NCBI GenBank assembly: GCA_025201765.1
Contig: MU623474.1
Span: forward strand, 1-64,000
Source: Daldinia sp. FL1419
Lineage: Eukaryota; Ascomycota; Sordariomycetes; Xylariales; Hypoxylaceae
Length of the DNA: 64,000 nucleotides
Direction of reading: 5' to 3'
Position numbers and translations under genes: made by a program. This document shows, piece after piece, positions 1-10,860 of this stretch. The notes under the pieces were generated by a model. It was not told the DNA's origin. It made no database searches and saw only the letters and a list, made by a program, of their open reading frames with translations. Numbering within the stretch: the stretch's first letter is position 1; each line of letters begins with the position of its first letter.

Positions 1-421
1 TAACCTGATCGGGTTAGTATGAGGCTTATGATACGAAAAATCGTACGAATTTTGGTGTTTTACTAGTCAAATTTGGTACAGGCTTATACGATCTAAGAGC
101 GACGATGAGGTTGATGATACCACTCAAAACGTTGAAACTGAAGGAATTTCAAGTGCGAACAGCATCACTAAATCGATTCAGGCCTTGAATAAAGAGGCGA
201 AAGCAATTCAATTTCGTAAAGTTAAGGAACAAGCTTTTGAAACCAGGCAAACAACGATAAATATGTACTATGTACAAATAAATAGGTAGATTTTACTAGT
301 AAATATAAGTACCTATACAAGTATTCAGTCCCAAGAGGGGTAAACCTGGTTTATAACGAATCCCCGCTATAGCGAATCCAATTCCATGCTCGAGTTAATT
401 CGTTATGGCAAGGTTTTACTG
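1..421 (+). mobile_element. Decayed right end of a DDE (pogo/Jerky-like) DNA transposon
   Basis: An open frame with a charged, Lys/Glu-rich tail runs to a TAG at 287-289; upstream it is interrupted by an in-frame TGA at 29-31. About 60 bp further on, 345-421 carries alternating 'ataacgaat' and 'tatagcgaat' blocks and ends in 'ggttttactgta'. Read on the other strand this starts with a CAGTAAAACC-type terminus followed by cgttat-type repeats, which is what I know from terminal inverted repeats of pogo/Jerky-like Tc1-mariner elements. A transposase C-terminus followed by a terminal repeat fits the right end of such an element. The rest lies outside the window. The in-frame stop says it is inactive. 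The family assignment is inference from the terminal motif. Confidence 0.5.
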
Positions 422-2849
422 TAATACCGTCGCAACCCACTCCAGATCGTTCCCCATTCCTACCTCCCCCACGCGGGTGATGGGCGTCCGGATTGTAACA
501 GGGCTATGATATCCTTGGCCGAACCCCACCATGTCCACGTCGATTATGCGGGTATTTATACGTTACGGCAACCTGGGCAACCTGATGAAGGATTTCAGCC
601 CGCCCCCGGACATGGGTTATGGGTTGTTAAAGAAATGCGCTCAAGGAGAAACGCCTCTTCTTCATCATCTTATGCTGGTGCCTGTACGGGTCGAGACGTG
701 TCTCTTTATGTGAGGACGCCTTTCCACAATTTCAAGATGCCCAAAGAGTTAGTTAGGTACATGGGACCTAACGGGGACCTAATTAGGTACGGGATAGGAC
801 ATTATTATGAGACAGATATTTCATGTCTTAAAACCTTTTTTTTTTTTTTTTTACCACGCCCGAGGCCTTGCTTAGGCTGCGCCGCCTCGGCGCCTCTGAA
901 CTCACTATGTCTCAGAATCGCCCATCCTTCGGAAGTTAATTCCGCGATCGAGCACCGGTCGTATGACCGTAGGGTTGCAGGTGATAGATATCGCATGCGA
1001 GCTGATAAAGCTGTGGAGCTCACCGGTCAACTTAGGTTGCATAGGTTGGGGTTCGTGAGGCTGCATCTTGAGGTTACTCGCCGGTTAGGTTTGAAATCAG
1101 ATCCGCGATGGCGTAATATAATGGAGCACCTGACCTTGCTTGAAACCCGTGAGGTCGTATATTGCGGTTATATTCTCCATCGTCAGCTTATAGCTTGTAG
1201 CTGACGATGGGTAATTCTGCAGCCGAACCCCATCGAAAAATGAATATGTATAAGGTATGTAAGTGGAACGGTTGCTATGCTATGCTGCAACGCTTACACC
1301 CTCGTATTCCTCCCGAATACCAGCACGGACCACGATAACTATACTATGTATAAGGTATGTTTACTAGGTAGTTACATAGGTAGGTGCCTATATAAGAGAT
1401 ATGCCCAAGTATTCCTAAGTAAGGAGGTATACTACCTATATAGGTATATAAGCCTATCATGCACCCGACTACTCCAAGAATATAGGGACTATAAGATATT
1501 ATCATATAGGGCAACTATAGCTAATTCTACGCCTTGTCCCTGGCTGGCGTAACATCGCGCACTTTTCGTTCTCGTCAGAATCAGACGAATTTAAGGAGTG
1601 CATGCATACGCATGCTACAGTAAGCAGGAACATTGACACGCACGACGCCTCAATACAAACCAAGGAAAAAAAAAAAAAAAAAAGATTCGACAAATGTATG
1701 TGCGCCTCTGTGTGTAGCATCACGTCATCGAAGAGAATATTTGGGCATGTCGGGTATTTATCCTTCTCGGTTCCATTGAAAAGAGAAGAACGGAAAAGCA
1801 ACGACAACATGAAAACTAGGAGATCGACATCATTCATTACTCCTGATCCAGTGATCGCATCCTATCCCAAATCCTTTTTTCTCTTCCTCCGACCTCTCTC
1901 TAGATGACCCGTAATTGTTACTTTTTTTTTTTTCTTTTCCCTTCCCTCACCCTTTCGCGCATGTCTCAGGCCGTTTCCCTAACTAGACGAGCCCAACAAA
2001 ATCTCATCCTTGTAAGTAGTAGGTGGCATAAGTCCATGATTTCTGATAGAAAAAAATCGGTCGAGCGATGTGTCTATCGATAGTTGGTTTCACGAGAATG
2101 CCGGGTTTTGCTTTTCTCCTCCCGTCTTGTCCCGTAGTAGTTTTTCCAAAAAGAATTTTGGTCGCGTTGGAGCGGTTGAAACGGTGAAGAGGGCAGGAGA
2201 GAAGATCCAACATAATCCCTCGCGAGGATGGATTTCTTTGCGAGAAACGACAAAATTTGGTCCCAAAGAAAAAAAAAAAAAATAAATAAAAAAATCCCGA
2301 AGTCCTGCGCCTGGTCCTCCCTGAATAATCCCTGCTTTTAAGACCCTTTCCTGGTGATGATCCCCCGCTGTTGTAGTGTAAAACACGCCCTCGCTACCTA
2401 AAAATTGGTCGTGGCGGACGAGAAGAAACAAAATAAAAAAATAAAAAAATAAAACTAAAACCTCCAAGTTGCGTCCATTGGAAACCAATCAAGTAGAAAC
2501 CCGCGCCGAATCCATAGATGCTCCTGTAGTTGCTCTCCCCCTTCTCTCGGGGGCCTCTTTTTCTCTTATCCTTCTTTCTCCTGTCCTTGCCGTGGGGCTG
2601 CCCAGATCCTTTCCAAAACTCCGATTTGCCAGTATTATCGTACAGAACAGGAAGTTCAAGTCGTCAAGCGACAAGACATGACCCCAACAACAGAAATTAC
2701 TGCTGCCGGCGGGAATAGGGTATGTTGAAGCGAATCAATCGCGCAAATGGGGAAGGAGACGGAGACGGAGGGTACAAGCCACGCATGTCAGTCGGAGACC
2801 CTGAATGTCGAACAAAACTTGGTGGTCGGTTGTTTTCCCGAGAAGCCGT
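422..2849. other. Gene-poor spacer with homopolymer runs
   Basis: No gene I can support. It contains a T17 run (836-852), an A18 run (1666-1683), a T12 run (1922-1933), an A14 run (2269-2282) and a perfect 12-bp hairpin at 1177-1210. The 232-residue frame at 506-1204 crosses the T17 run, has no recognisable domain and overlaps other open frames, so I do not call it a gene. The segment 2700-2849 is probably 3' flank of the minus-strand gene that follows. Confidence 0.6.
1177..1210. repeat. Perfect 12-bp inverted repeat (hairpin)
   Basis: ccatcgtcagct at 1177-1188 is exactly complementary to agctgacgatgg at 1199-1210, with a 10-nt loop. There is no T-run after it and no gene directly beside it, so it is reported as a structural feature only. 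Confidence 0.7.
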
Positions 2850-3256
2850 CTACCATCCGCTTGATAGATTTACTTGGTTTGAAAGCCAGTTCAAGGCCGC
2901 CTCCGCGGCGTCTTCCCTGGCATTGGTAATGTTTCTCCCGTCGTACCAATATCGCGCCTCGATTCGTTTGCCATACACGGTAACTATACTGGACCAGGCC
3001 GTACGACCACCTAACCACGGGAGATAGATTGGTCAGCTATCACCTGTAGTAGATGTCGGTGAATATGGGGTTAAGAAAGGGGACTCACCGCGCCGGTCAG
3101 ATACGATTTGGAAGTGAGGTGCTTGAATCTGGTATTCGCGGCATACCTCTTGTCGAGCGAGTTAGCCATACCCCCCACGAGGTCATAGGTGAGATTCGGT
3201 TACCCACCTGCTAGACGGTCTTGCCATGGTGTGTTTGAAACTTGTGGAGAAGGCAT
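2850..3256 (-). CDS. Small double-stranded-RNA-binding-like protein (89 aa, 3 exons)
   Basis: Spliced model: exon 1 3208-3256, exon 2 3089-3148, exon 3 2850-3010, stop TAG at 2850-2852. Donors gtgggt and gtgagt and acceptors caag and ttag keep one frame for 89 codons. The protein has a short leader, then a Tyr-x-Ile stretch leading into IVSDRRGGRTAWSS, then ARYWYDG, NITNAREDAAEAAL and a short tail. The order SDRRGGRTAW / YWYDG / A+EDAAE-A-L is the core of a dsRNA-binding-motif-like domain common in Pezizomycotina proteins, where the last alpha helix carries the AREDAA segment. The whole protein is little more than this one domain. The single-exon frame at 2788-3018 is the wrong frame. RNA binding is inferred from the fold family and not shown. 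The neighbours give no hint of its job. Confidence 0.75.
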
Positions 3257-3973
3257 GATTATTGGATAGACTCGTATAGGGTGATGATGATGGGATACGC
3301 TGGTATTTCAAGTGGAGAGAATAGAAAGAATAGAAAGAATATCCTACGACGACAGAGTACGACAGGGTACGGTGACCAATATGCGGGTTGTGTATGTATG
3401 ATATAGATCGAAGAGGAAGAAACTACCTAGTGCTCAAGACTATGCGGAAGATCGGGATATGTAAATACCTTATATATTCGAACCAGAATCCGCGTCCTCG
3501 TGTTTTCTAGATTGGGGAAAGAGAGACACGGCCAGCAGCATGGACGAAGAATATGAGCTACGTACACGCATAGACATTAGAAAAAAATAGCAAGTAAAAA
3601 CAGAACTGCGAGTGGTGAAGAGGTAGTGGATGATGTGGCAGGAAAGGATTAGTTAGCGGCCGCCTAGCTGTTTGCGCAACGGTACTGTACGGCTATGGAT
3701 GGGAAATTATTCGGCAGAGGAGGCGGCATCATGCATCGTGTCTGTGTACGTGGTGGGTGGGTGACAGGTTCAGCTTTACAGAGGCGTTGATGAGGTGGAA
3801 GAGGAGGATGAGGTAGGAGATAAACGACAACTCTCATCGTTCATATAAGTTACAAGTGAGCATAACTACCAATTCCTTCCTTATTGCTTCCAACTGCTTA
3901 TTAGGGTTAATAAATCTAGGTGGGAAACCTTGGAAGCAAACATAGCTATCCAGGTGGGCTGCTGAAGGATTGC

Positions 3974-4008
3974 TTTTTTTTTTTTTTTTCCTCTCTCTCT
4001 CTCTCTCT
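3974..4008. repeat. T16 run plus (CT)n microsatellite
   Basis: Sixteen T are followed directly by a (CT)n tract of about eight units. A pure simple repeat in a spacer. Confidence 0.85.
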
Positions 4009-6545
4009 TCAGTTTCTTATTCTTCTTCTTTTTACCTACTCATGTTTCTTCTTCCTACATCAGCCTCAGCGGCGTATCTCGCCTCGTAACAGATAGTTTC
4101 GGGATAGATGTAGCCGAGTGCTATGGTTGTTTGAGTAACAAGAATGCGGTCTTCGAGTACGACGGCAATGATAGGCTATGAAATAATAAAGGAAGATCGG
4201 GAGGCGATATGATAGAATATCGATACACGCCCCATGCTGACAAGGCCAGGTGAGTAGTATGTAGGGTCTGCTACGGAGATTGATAGAACAAGACAGGGGG
4301 TATACGCATCCGATACGTGAAACGTAGATGCGGGTTTGACGATAACACACATGTTCTATACCTACGCGATACGTAAGAAAGATACATGAGGTAGGTAGGT
4401 AGGTAAGGTAGGTAAGGTAGGGTTTCGAAACGGCATATACGTAGATGGGAAAAGAAAGGGTTGGAATACCGTACCACTATAAGCCCAAAGTTGGGTGGCG
4501 GGGCTTTGGGGACCACAACTTCTTCCTGACAGCTTTTTTTCTGCGAGGCCCTCGCGAACATGCGAACAAGAAACGCTGATGTATTGTTGTCAAACTCGAC
4601 GTAGCGGACCAATCGTCTTGTCATCCATCCCCAGTTCGGAGATATTATGTTGAACGAGTCGCACTGAGCTGTCATAAGGGAAATCGATAGTTACCTACCC
4701 TGCCTTTTTAAAAGTACCTACTTCCATAGCCCAAGGTAGTATGATACATAGGTATGATACATAGGTATCCGTGGACCTCCTAGATCCTAGGCTATATGCG
4801 TCTTATTACGCGGCTGTATGACAATCAAGTGCTAGGTGGCTGGCCTGCTTTCGACTATCTGTTTCAATCCGGAGGCCCGAGAAAAAGTAGAAGAACAGAT
4901 TTACGACCAATCATATAACAGATATGAAGCTCCCCCTGAAGGATGTGTTAAGAATAGTACGGCTCATAGCAGGCTAGGCATAGGAGAGCCTTGGTTATTG
5001 CGTGACGATTTAGACCCAACAACGTGGTTGAGCCGCGCCACGACGGACAGCTGCCGCGGTCGTGACATTCTGACATTCTGTGGTCAATAAGAAAATTCCC
5101 CGAGTCTTAAGGCGTACCTGTACTATTGGGGTACAGCCTGACTCGACAATAAAATTCCATCGATATGTATCTGAGGCTAACTACACGTCCTTATTTTCAG
5201 GGGAGACGCGTGTTTTTTTTTCTTTTTCTTTTTCCTTTTTTTTTTTATCGGGTATGTTATTTTGTACCCGAATTAATGCGTTGATTTTCCAACGTAACGA
5301 TGACAACTTTTAAAACAGAATTTACTGCTAATTCTTGCTTTTTTTTTTCTTTTTTCTTTTTTCTTTTTTTTCCTCTTTGCTTGCTGTTATCGCAAATATG
5401 TTTGCTATTTTTTCCCCTTTTAGCCAGGGGTTCCATATCAAGTTTTGTCCCAATTGATCGGAATACGCAAAACTGATTGGCTAAGCTCAACACAAGCACA
5501 CAGAATCATCGAGGAACGGCCGGTTACGTAACGAGAGCGGCGATACACACGGCATCTCGTCTGGGAAATCCAACTTAGGTATAGAAAAGTATCCCGCTGG
5601 GGGACCTCGCTCTTAGGTTCTCACCGTTCTGTTGGGCCGGGTACTCGGTAACTACCTGGGTGGTTAGGCATGAACTAGGCTGAATGATGCATCAATTTAT
5701 TGGTTCTCGCTTAGAAATTTCGACGGAATCCCTAACTGTACAGCTAGGATGGATACGACTAAGAACGACGTCACGTAGGTGTTCAGCTTTCCGGGTTGAT
5801 TTCAAAAGCCGATCATCAACAAGTTTAGCCTTCTTCTTCTCGGCCAGGCACATGTCGTGGTGGGTCGAAGAAAGGTACCTAAGATCTATGACTGGTGAAA
5901 ATAAATATCGTAAGGGGAACCAGTCTAGTCTAGTAGCTCGGTACGGAGAACGGATCGTGGGGAGATCACGAAGCGTTAGGCCGCATTTGTCCATTGAAAA
6001 TAGCTAGCTAGATACAACTTACCCCTCCAGATAACTCGGCCCCAGGCCCTTGAGAAGATGGCTGCAAACCAAGTGCTTGGATAAGGTACCCGCTGATTCC
6101 TTCGCCGAGACTTCGATACCTATGACACGTTAGGTACAGGGTACCGAATCTCAACAGGCACAGTCTATGGAAGTCCTAAGCCAAAGGACGTAGGATCCAC
6201 CTCAGCGGCATTTTCGCGATGTTGGCGAAGATTGGCCTCTCAACCACAAATCATGATCTTCCTTCCTGTATGTAGCATCAGATAGGGCAAGTGTATGTTC
6301 TACAGTATTCGTATGCTAGCCCTTCCATATTTCAGCGTTGCTGCGTGTCTCCCGCTTCATTAACAAGCAACCTTGTCCTACCACTTAGCGGTTTGTCTGC
6401 GTGTCGGAGAGCGTGTAACTATTGATTATCGGGCCCGCCAGTATGGATAGTCGGATAGAGGACAACGTGGAAAGACGTCGTACTAAAACGAATGCAGGAG
6501 CCCTATATTTTACCTAAGTACGTACCAAGTCCAGATTGAGGGCTA

Positions 6546-6930
6546 GGTAAAGCTGCTCAGCCGAAAATCTTGATATGGGCTACAAAGAGCAGGCGCATGT
6601 ATTCTATGCTGGGGTGGAAGGCTACATCCTTGCGTAGATCCATCAGGTAATGCTCGCCCTATCCAGGCACAATGGTGCTCGGCTGCAAGGGCGTGCAGGG
6701 TAGGCGGAACGCATACTTCCCGTTGGTTTGAAAGACCATTTGGCAGAACCAGAGGAGCAATTCGGAAGCCCGAAGAATGAGACTGAAAGCGGTCAGCAAC
6801 AGATCGACGTGCTATAATAACCGCTACACTAGAAGATAGCTAATAAGAGGTCAGTTATTACTAACGAGAACGGCCGATGACCTCTATATGGTCGTGAGTG
6901 CTCTGGAAGCTGGCGTGGCGGTGCACAGGT
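6546..6930 (-). pseudogene. Decayed coding relic, family not recognised
   Basis: On the minus strand one frame reads HVDLLLTAFSLILRASELLL, then WFCQMVFQTNGKYAFRLPC, then, after an in-frame stop, HYLMDLRKDVAFHPSIEY and MRLLFVAHIKIFG before another stop. The composition (amphipathic helices, aromatic residues, few low-complexity stretches) is that of real protein and unlike the surrounding frames. An intron-like break (gtta...ttatag) may precede the first segment. Two in-frame stops and no start codon argue for a broken gene or a remnant of a repeat. I do not recognise the family. Confidence 0.4.
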
Positions 6931-8911
6931 AACCCTCTTTCTTGCCGGGCCAAAAAAACAAAATAAAAAGACGAAGTCGAGTAACAGGTAGTACCGTAGT
7001 GGTTGGGTCGTGCTTAGTTATCCTCATTATCCTGGTCGCCGAAGAGTTGAATGTAACACTCTTACACTACTTCTCGAACCATATCATGAAGCACAAAAAG
7101 TTTAGCAGCACTCGGGAATCAGCAATACGAACAGCATATTAGAGATAACCAGATTCGGGGTAGAGTATGCCGCCTCCGCTGTTCCGTCGGAACGCTACGT
7201 CGAACATCCATGGAAACTCGATAGCCCGTATAAGCATCGTTTGTGTAAGGCCTGAGTTTTAGGCGCATCCTCAGAGAAGCAGCAGAGAAGTAGGTCACAG
7301 GTGTAGTGATTTAAAGCAGAAACCCTAGAGGGGAAACCTGCCCGCATATCCAATGCGGCACGTTGAGTACGACAAACGGATAGTGACACGGCATTGAGGA
7401 GTAGTTCCCGTTGCCACCCGTCATCCGGCTAACATCCCGCCGCTCATCCAACATACTTAGCCCGTCATGTTTGAGATCCGTCTGTTCGACTTGTGAGCGA
7501 CAAGTCAAATCGGTGCCTAGATGAGGGAATGGGAATAAAGATAAATGATCCGGGCCATGTGTGCTTGCATCAGACGACAAGTGATTGAGCTAAATATAGA
7601 AATGACTCGTCGATTGGATAACTAGCGAGGCGGTATGGTGCTCGGGGTGGCGAGTCTACAGTGATCCTAGGGCCATATTAATAGGATCTTAGCGATCTAG
7701 TTGACGGAGTTGAGGGCCATAAGCTCCAGTTCTCTCTTTAAAATCCGGTTTGGTGGTGATGGTGAAAAGGAGATGTAGCTGACTGTGAATTTGAGGTTGT
7801 ATTGATGAGGAACGAATCCCGGTGGTAAGAAGCTACGAGGTCCCTTTAGGCGGTCCACACTTCTAGGTTAGGAGGTACCTCTAGGCTCTAGGCATGGTCC
7901 TAGGTTCTCGTGGTAAAGTTCGGCCATAGATAACCCCGGATCCCGTTCGCCCTGCACGTGGGCGCCAGCACATGCATGCCCGGATTTACCGAGGGTTGCG
8001 CTTGCACTCTTTCCTCATATCTAATATTTATTTCCCCCGATTGGAATTGCAATGGGAATCCCGACAACGCGAAGTAACCCTTCTCAAACTACTATAGATT
8101 AGCTATTATAACGATGGTTATAGTAGCTGCCTATTATAGATATGACTTCTATACAGCTTGGTTTATATATATACCTATATATAAATATTATAAAAAAAGA
8201 TCAAATAGTTGATAATTTTACTGTTGTCCTTGGACTCTTACAATTGCAGAAGAGGTAGATGTCTAAACTTACCTAGGTAGGTACCTATACATCATAACTC
8301 GCTTAGTACCTAATGTACCCATTTCTGAAATAAATATACAGTACTTGATGTTTCCCAAGGACATTTAATAACGAAATAAACCTCTTAAGAAATTGATTAA
8401 AGAGAACATGCTCAAATAAAATAAAAGTAAATATTGAAGATTTCTATTATAATTATTCTTATAGTGTTGATATATAGGTAGGTAGTCTTTTCAAATGATG
8501 TTTTAGGTACAAAGTATTAGCAAGTACGTATAATATTGTTTGGCGCGGGAGTCATGCTATGTCATGGTATGGGGGATGGCTCAGCTTGTGGGTCCGGGGA
8601 ACACGCTACCTCGGCATCTTTACAACTTTACCTAGTTACTATCTTGGCCATTCTTTTAATTTACATAGGTACCTACCTACCTGTTTCCCCTAGGCATGGA
8701 AGTAACCTGATCCTCTTCTCTTATAAGCGTTCCGCCGCTGTCTGGTCATTAACTTTCAACCAAGTTTCTATAAATCCACGATCTCCATGCATTATTAATT
8801 CGTCACAACTTCTTTCCGATTTCGCAGTAATTGTAATAATATCATATATTGTGGCTAAACCGGGATAAGAGTAGTAGTGATCGAGACAAGGCGGGCAATC
8901 ACAACGCAAAG

Positions 8912-10059
8912 ATGCCTTTCGACACCGAGCTGACGCGCCGCCTGGGCATCAAGATTCCCGTCGTACAAGGTGGCATGCAGCATATTGGATATGCTGAGTT
9001 GGCTGCCGCTGTATCGAATGCGGGAGGCTTGGGTATCCTCACAGCTCTCACCCAGCCGACACCCGAAGACCTGAGAAATGAAATTCGGCGGTGTAGGAAG
9101 ATGACCAAAAACCCATTCGGCGTCAATATCACATTGCTGCCTGCTCTTGTGCCCCCAGATTATGCTGCCTACGCCCAGGTCGTCATCGACGAGGGTGTCA
9201 AGATAGTCGAAACCGCCGGCAATAGCCCTGGTCCTGTCATCACCAAGCTGAAGGCGGCTGGTATCATCGTCCTCCACAAATGCACGACAATCAGGCATGC
9301 ACAGAGCGCAATCAAGCTCGGTGTCGATTTCCTGTCCATAGATGGATTTGAATGTGCAGGGTAAGTTTAACCAATAAGCCCATTTCCCAGGGGCTTTGCT
9401 CGTTTTCCTCTCGTTTCTCTCGTTTGCATCACTAAAACGCGCATCGTGACGGGCAGACACGTGGGCGAGTCAGACATCACCAACTTCATCTTACTCACCA
9501 AGGCGCGTCAGACGCTCAAGGTGCCTTTCATCGCTTCGGGAGGTTTCGCAGATGGTCAGGGTCTAGCAGCCGCCCTGTGTCTTGGTGCTGAAGGCATCAA
9601 CATGGGCACTCGCTTCATGTGCACCGTCGAGGCGCCTATTCACCAAAAGATTAAGGAGCAGATCGTCAAGGCCCAAGAAACGGATACAGCCTTGGTGATG
9701 CGCCGCTGGACCAACACCACTCGGCTATACCGGAACAAAGTTACCGACCAAGTCGTCAAGATCGAAAAGGAAAGTAAGACGGGCGAATTTTCTGAAATTG
9801 CCCCCTTTGTGAGTGGCAAACGAGGTCGAGAGGTTTTCATAAATGGAGATCCCGAATATGGCGTAAGTCACACAGCCCTTCCCTTCCGCATAGTAAAACG
9901 ACTCACAATGTTGGATGATAGGTTTGGACTGCTGGGCAGGTTATCGGTCTTATCCATGATATCCCTACGTGCGCTGCTTTGTTGAGTAGAATCGAGAAGG
10001 AAGCAGTAGAAACGCTCACCTCGAAGCTTGCATTGGCCAAACCCCAAAGCAAGCTGTAA
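8912..10059 (+). CDS. Nitronate monooxygenase (2-nitropropane dioxygenase family)
   Basis: Three exons: 8912-9360, 9457-9862 and 9922-10059; 330 aa. Introns start gtaagt and end gcag or atag, and both keep frame. The protein is a TIM-barrel flavoenzyme that oxidises alkyl nitronates to carbonyl compounds and nitrite using FMN. Visible signatures: PVVQGGMQ at residues 16-23 (FMN-binding first strand), HKCTTIRHA at 122-130, DGFECAG followed by His at 144-151 (the conserved DGxExxGH block), and SGGFADGQG followed by LGAEGINMGTRF (phosphate-binding loop). Length fits the family (about 330-380). The start is the first ATG before the conserved MxFxTxLTxxLGIxxP-type opening. There is no signal peptide, so cytosolic or peroxisomal. 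Likely detoxifies nitroalkanes such as propionate-3-nitronate. Confidence 0.93.
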
Positions 10060-10347
10060 GGGGCTTATTTGTGCAACGTGTTATCATGGCAATTACTCTC
10101 ACAATATATCCTATCCATGAGCCTACGGTGTTATTTTTCTGGTCGTATTATGGGAATTTAGCTATCATCGATACTTGGCTACAAAGTAATGTTGATTTTC
10201 TCAGGTCTTGTGACTCGGATCCAAAATTATACCCAATCTTCCTAACCTAGTAGTTACTACAACCCCTTTTCCCTTATATTCCCACCACCCCGGAGGCCTC
10301 AACTGAAACACGTATGACATTGGAACATTTCTTACCGCTGCCACTCC
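10060..10347. other. 3' flank of the nitronate monooxygenase gene
   Basis: Spacer between the monooxygenase stop and the end of a broken minus-strand frame. Nothing else seen. Confidence 0.5.
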
Positions 10348-10860
10348 TTAATACCGGGTTAGGTGCTGCTCTAGTAACCTAGTCGCATGATCATAGATCT
10401 CGAGGCCTTTCCCCTTTACTTCTGCCGAATGCACCACAAGCACAGAGCTGTATAACATCAAGCAGAGCAATGCTGCACAGAACGCAGACCCTATAGGATT
10501 GATCCTTAGGCGGCCGTACATGAGGTTACTATGCACGACATCTCGAGTCTTGGACGGGGACTGCATGTGTGGAGTTACGTTTCCGAGAGCACACGGATCC
10601 ACAGTTTCCATCCACGCCATCGGCTCCCTATCCGCTCACCTGCAGCAGATTGCGTGGAAGGAGGCGGGAAAAAAGATTCCTTGGTATTCGAGCTACGGCT
10701 CGTATTCCCGGCAGTAAGCAAGATCGATAACCGAATTCTCTATCGGGTCGAAAACGAACATCGTGCCCAGACCGTCGATGAGCGATTCATGTGCCCAAGC
10801 ATATCTCGCTGCGGGTAAGACACGCTTCGATCTATACTGGGAACGGTAACGTAATGCTCT
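10348..10860 (-). pseudogene. Broken gene, two in-frame stops, family not recognised
   Basis: A single minus-strand frame stays protein-like over about 170 codons. It reads AARYAWAHESLIDGLGTMFV, DPIENSVIDLAYCREYEP, stop TAG (10693-10695), LEYQGIFFPASFHAICCR, stop TGA (10636-10638), then runs to a final stop at 10348 through a hydrophobic segment (AFCAALLCLMLYSSVLVV) and KGLEIYDHATRLLEQHL. Both stops are one C-to-T change from Gln (CAG) and Arg (CGA), the change expected of deamination or RIP. The TGA might instead lie in an intron starting gtgagc at 10637, but the codons after it remain in the same frame. It converges on the nitronate monooxygenase. I do not recognise the family. Confidence 0.45.

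Larger units (their letters stand above)
3257..8911. other. Long gene-poor region with coding relics
   Basis: 5.6 kb without an intact gene I can support. It contains a T16 run followed by a (CT)n tract (3974-4008), T-rich tracts at 5214-5246 and 5339-5371, GGTA-rich repeats at 4388-4421, two direct copies of a tatgatacatagg unit near 4740-4770, a minus-strand coding relic around 6546-6930, and a TAGGTACCTA-type block at 8271-8296. Short open frames at 4271-4675, 5684-6007 and 7311-7580 show no recognisable domain. Confidence 0.55.

Noticed and set aside
506..1204. 232-residue plus-strand open frame
   Set aside because: Crosses a T17 run (poly-Phe), overlaps frames on both strands, and shows no domain or plausible splice extension.
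2788..3018. Minus-strand 76-residue frame as a gene
   Set aside because: It is the wrong frame across exon 3 of the dsRBD-like gene; the spliced frame gives the conserved motif.
5684..6007. Overlapping frames of about 100 residues on both strands
   Set aside because: Both strands are open over the same stretch and neither has a recognisable domain.
8536..8868. 110-residue plus-strand frame before the monooxygenase
   Set aside because: Lies in the promoter region, has no domain and no splice link to the following gene.
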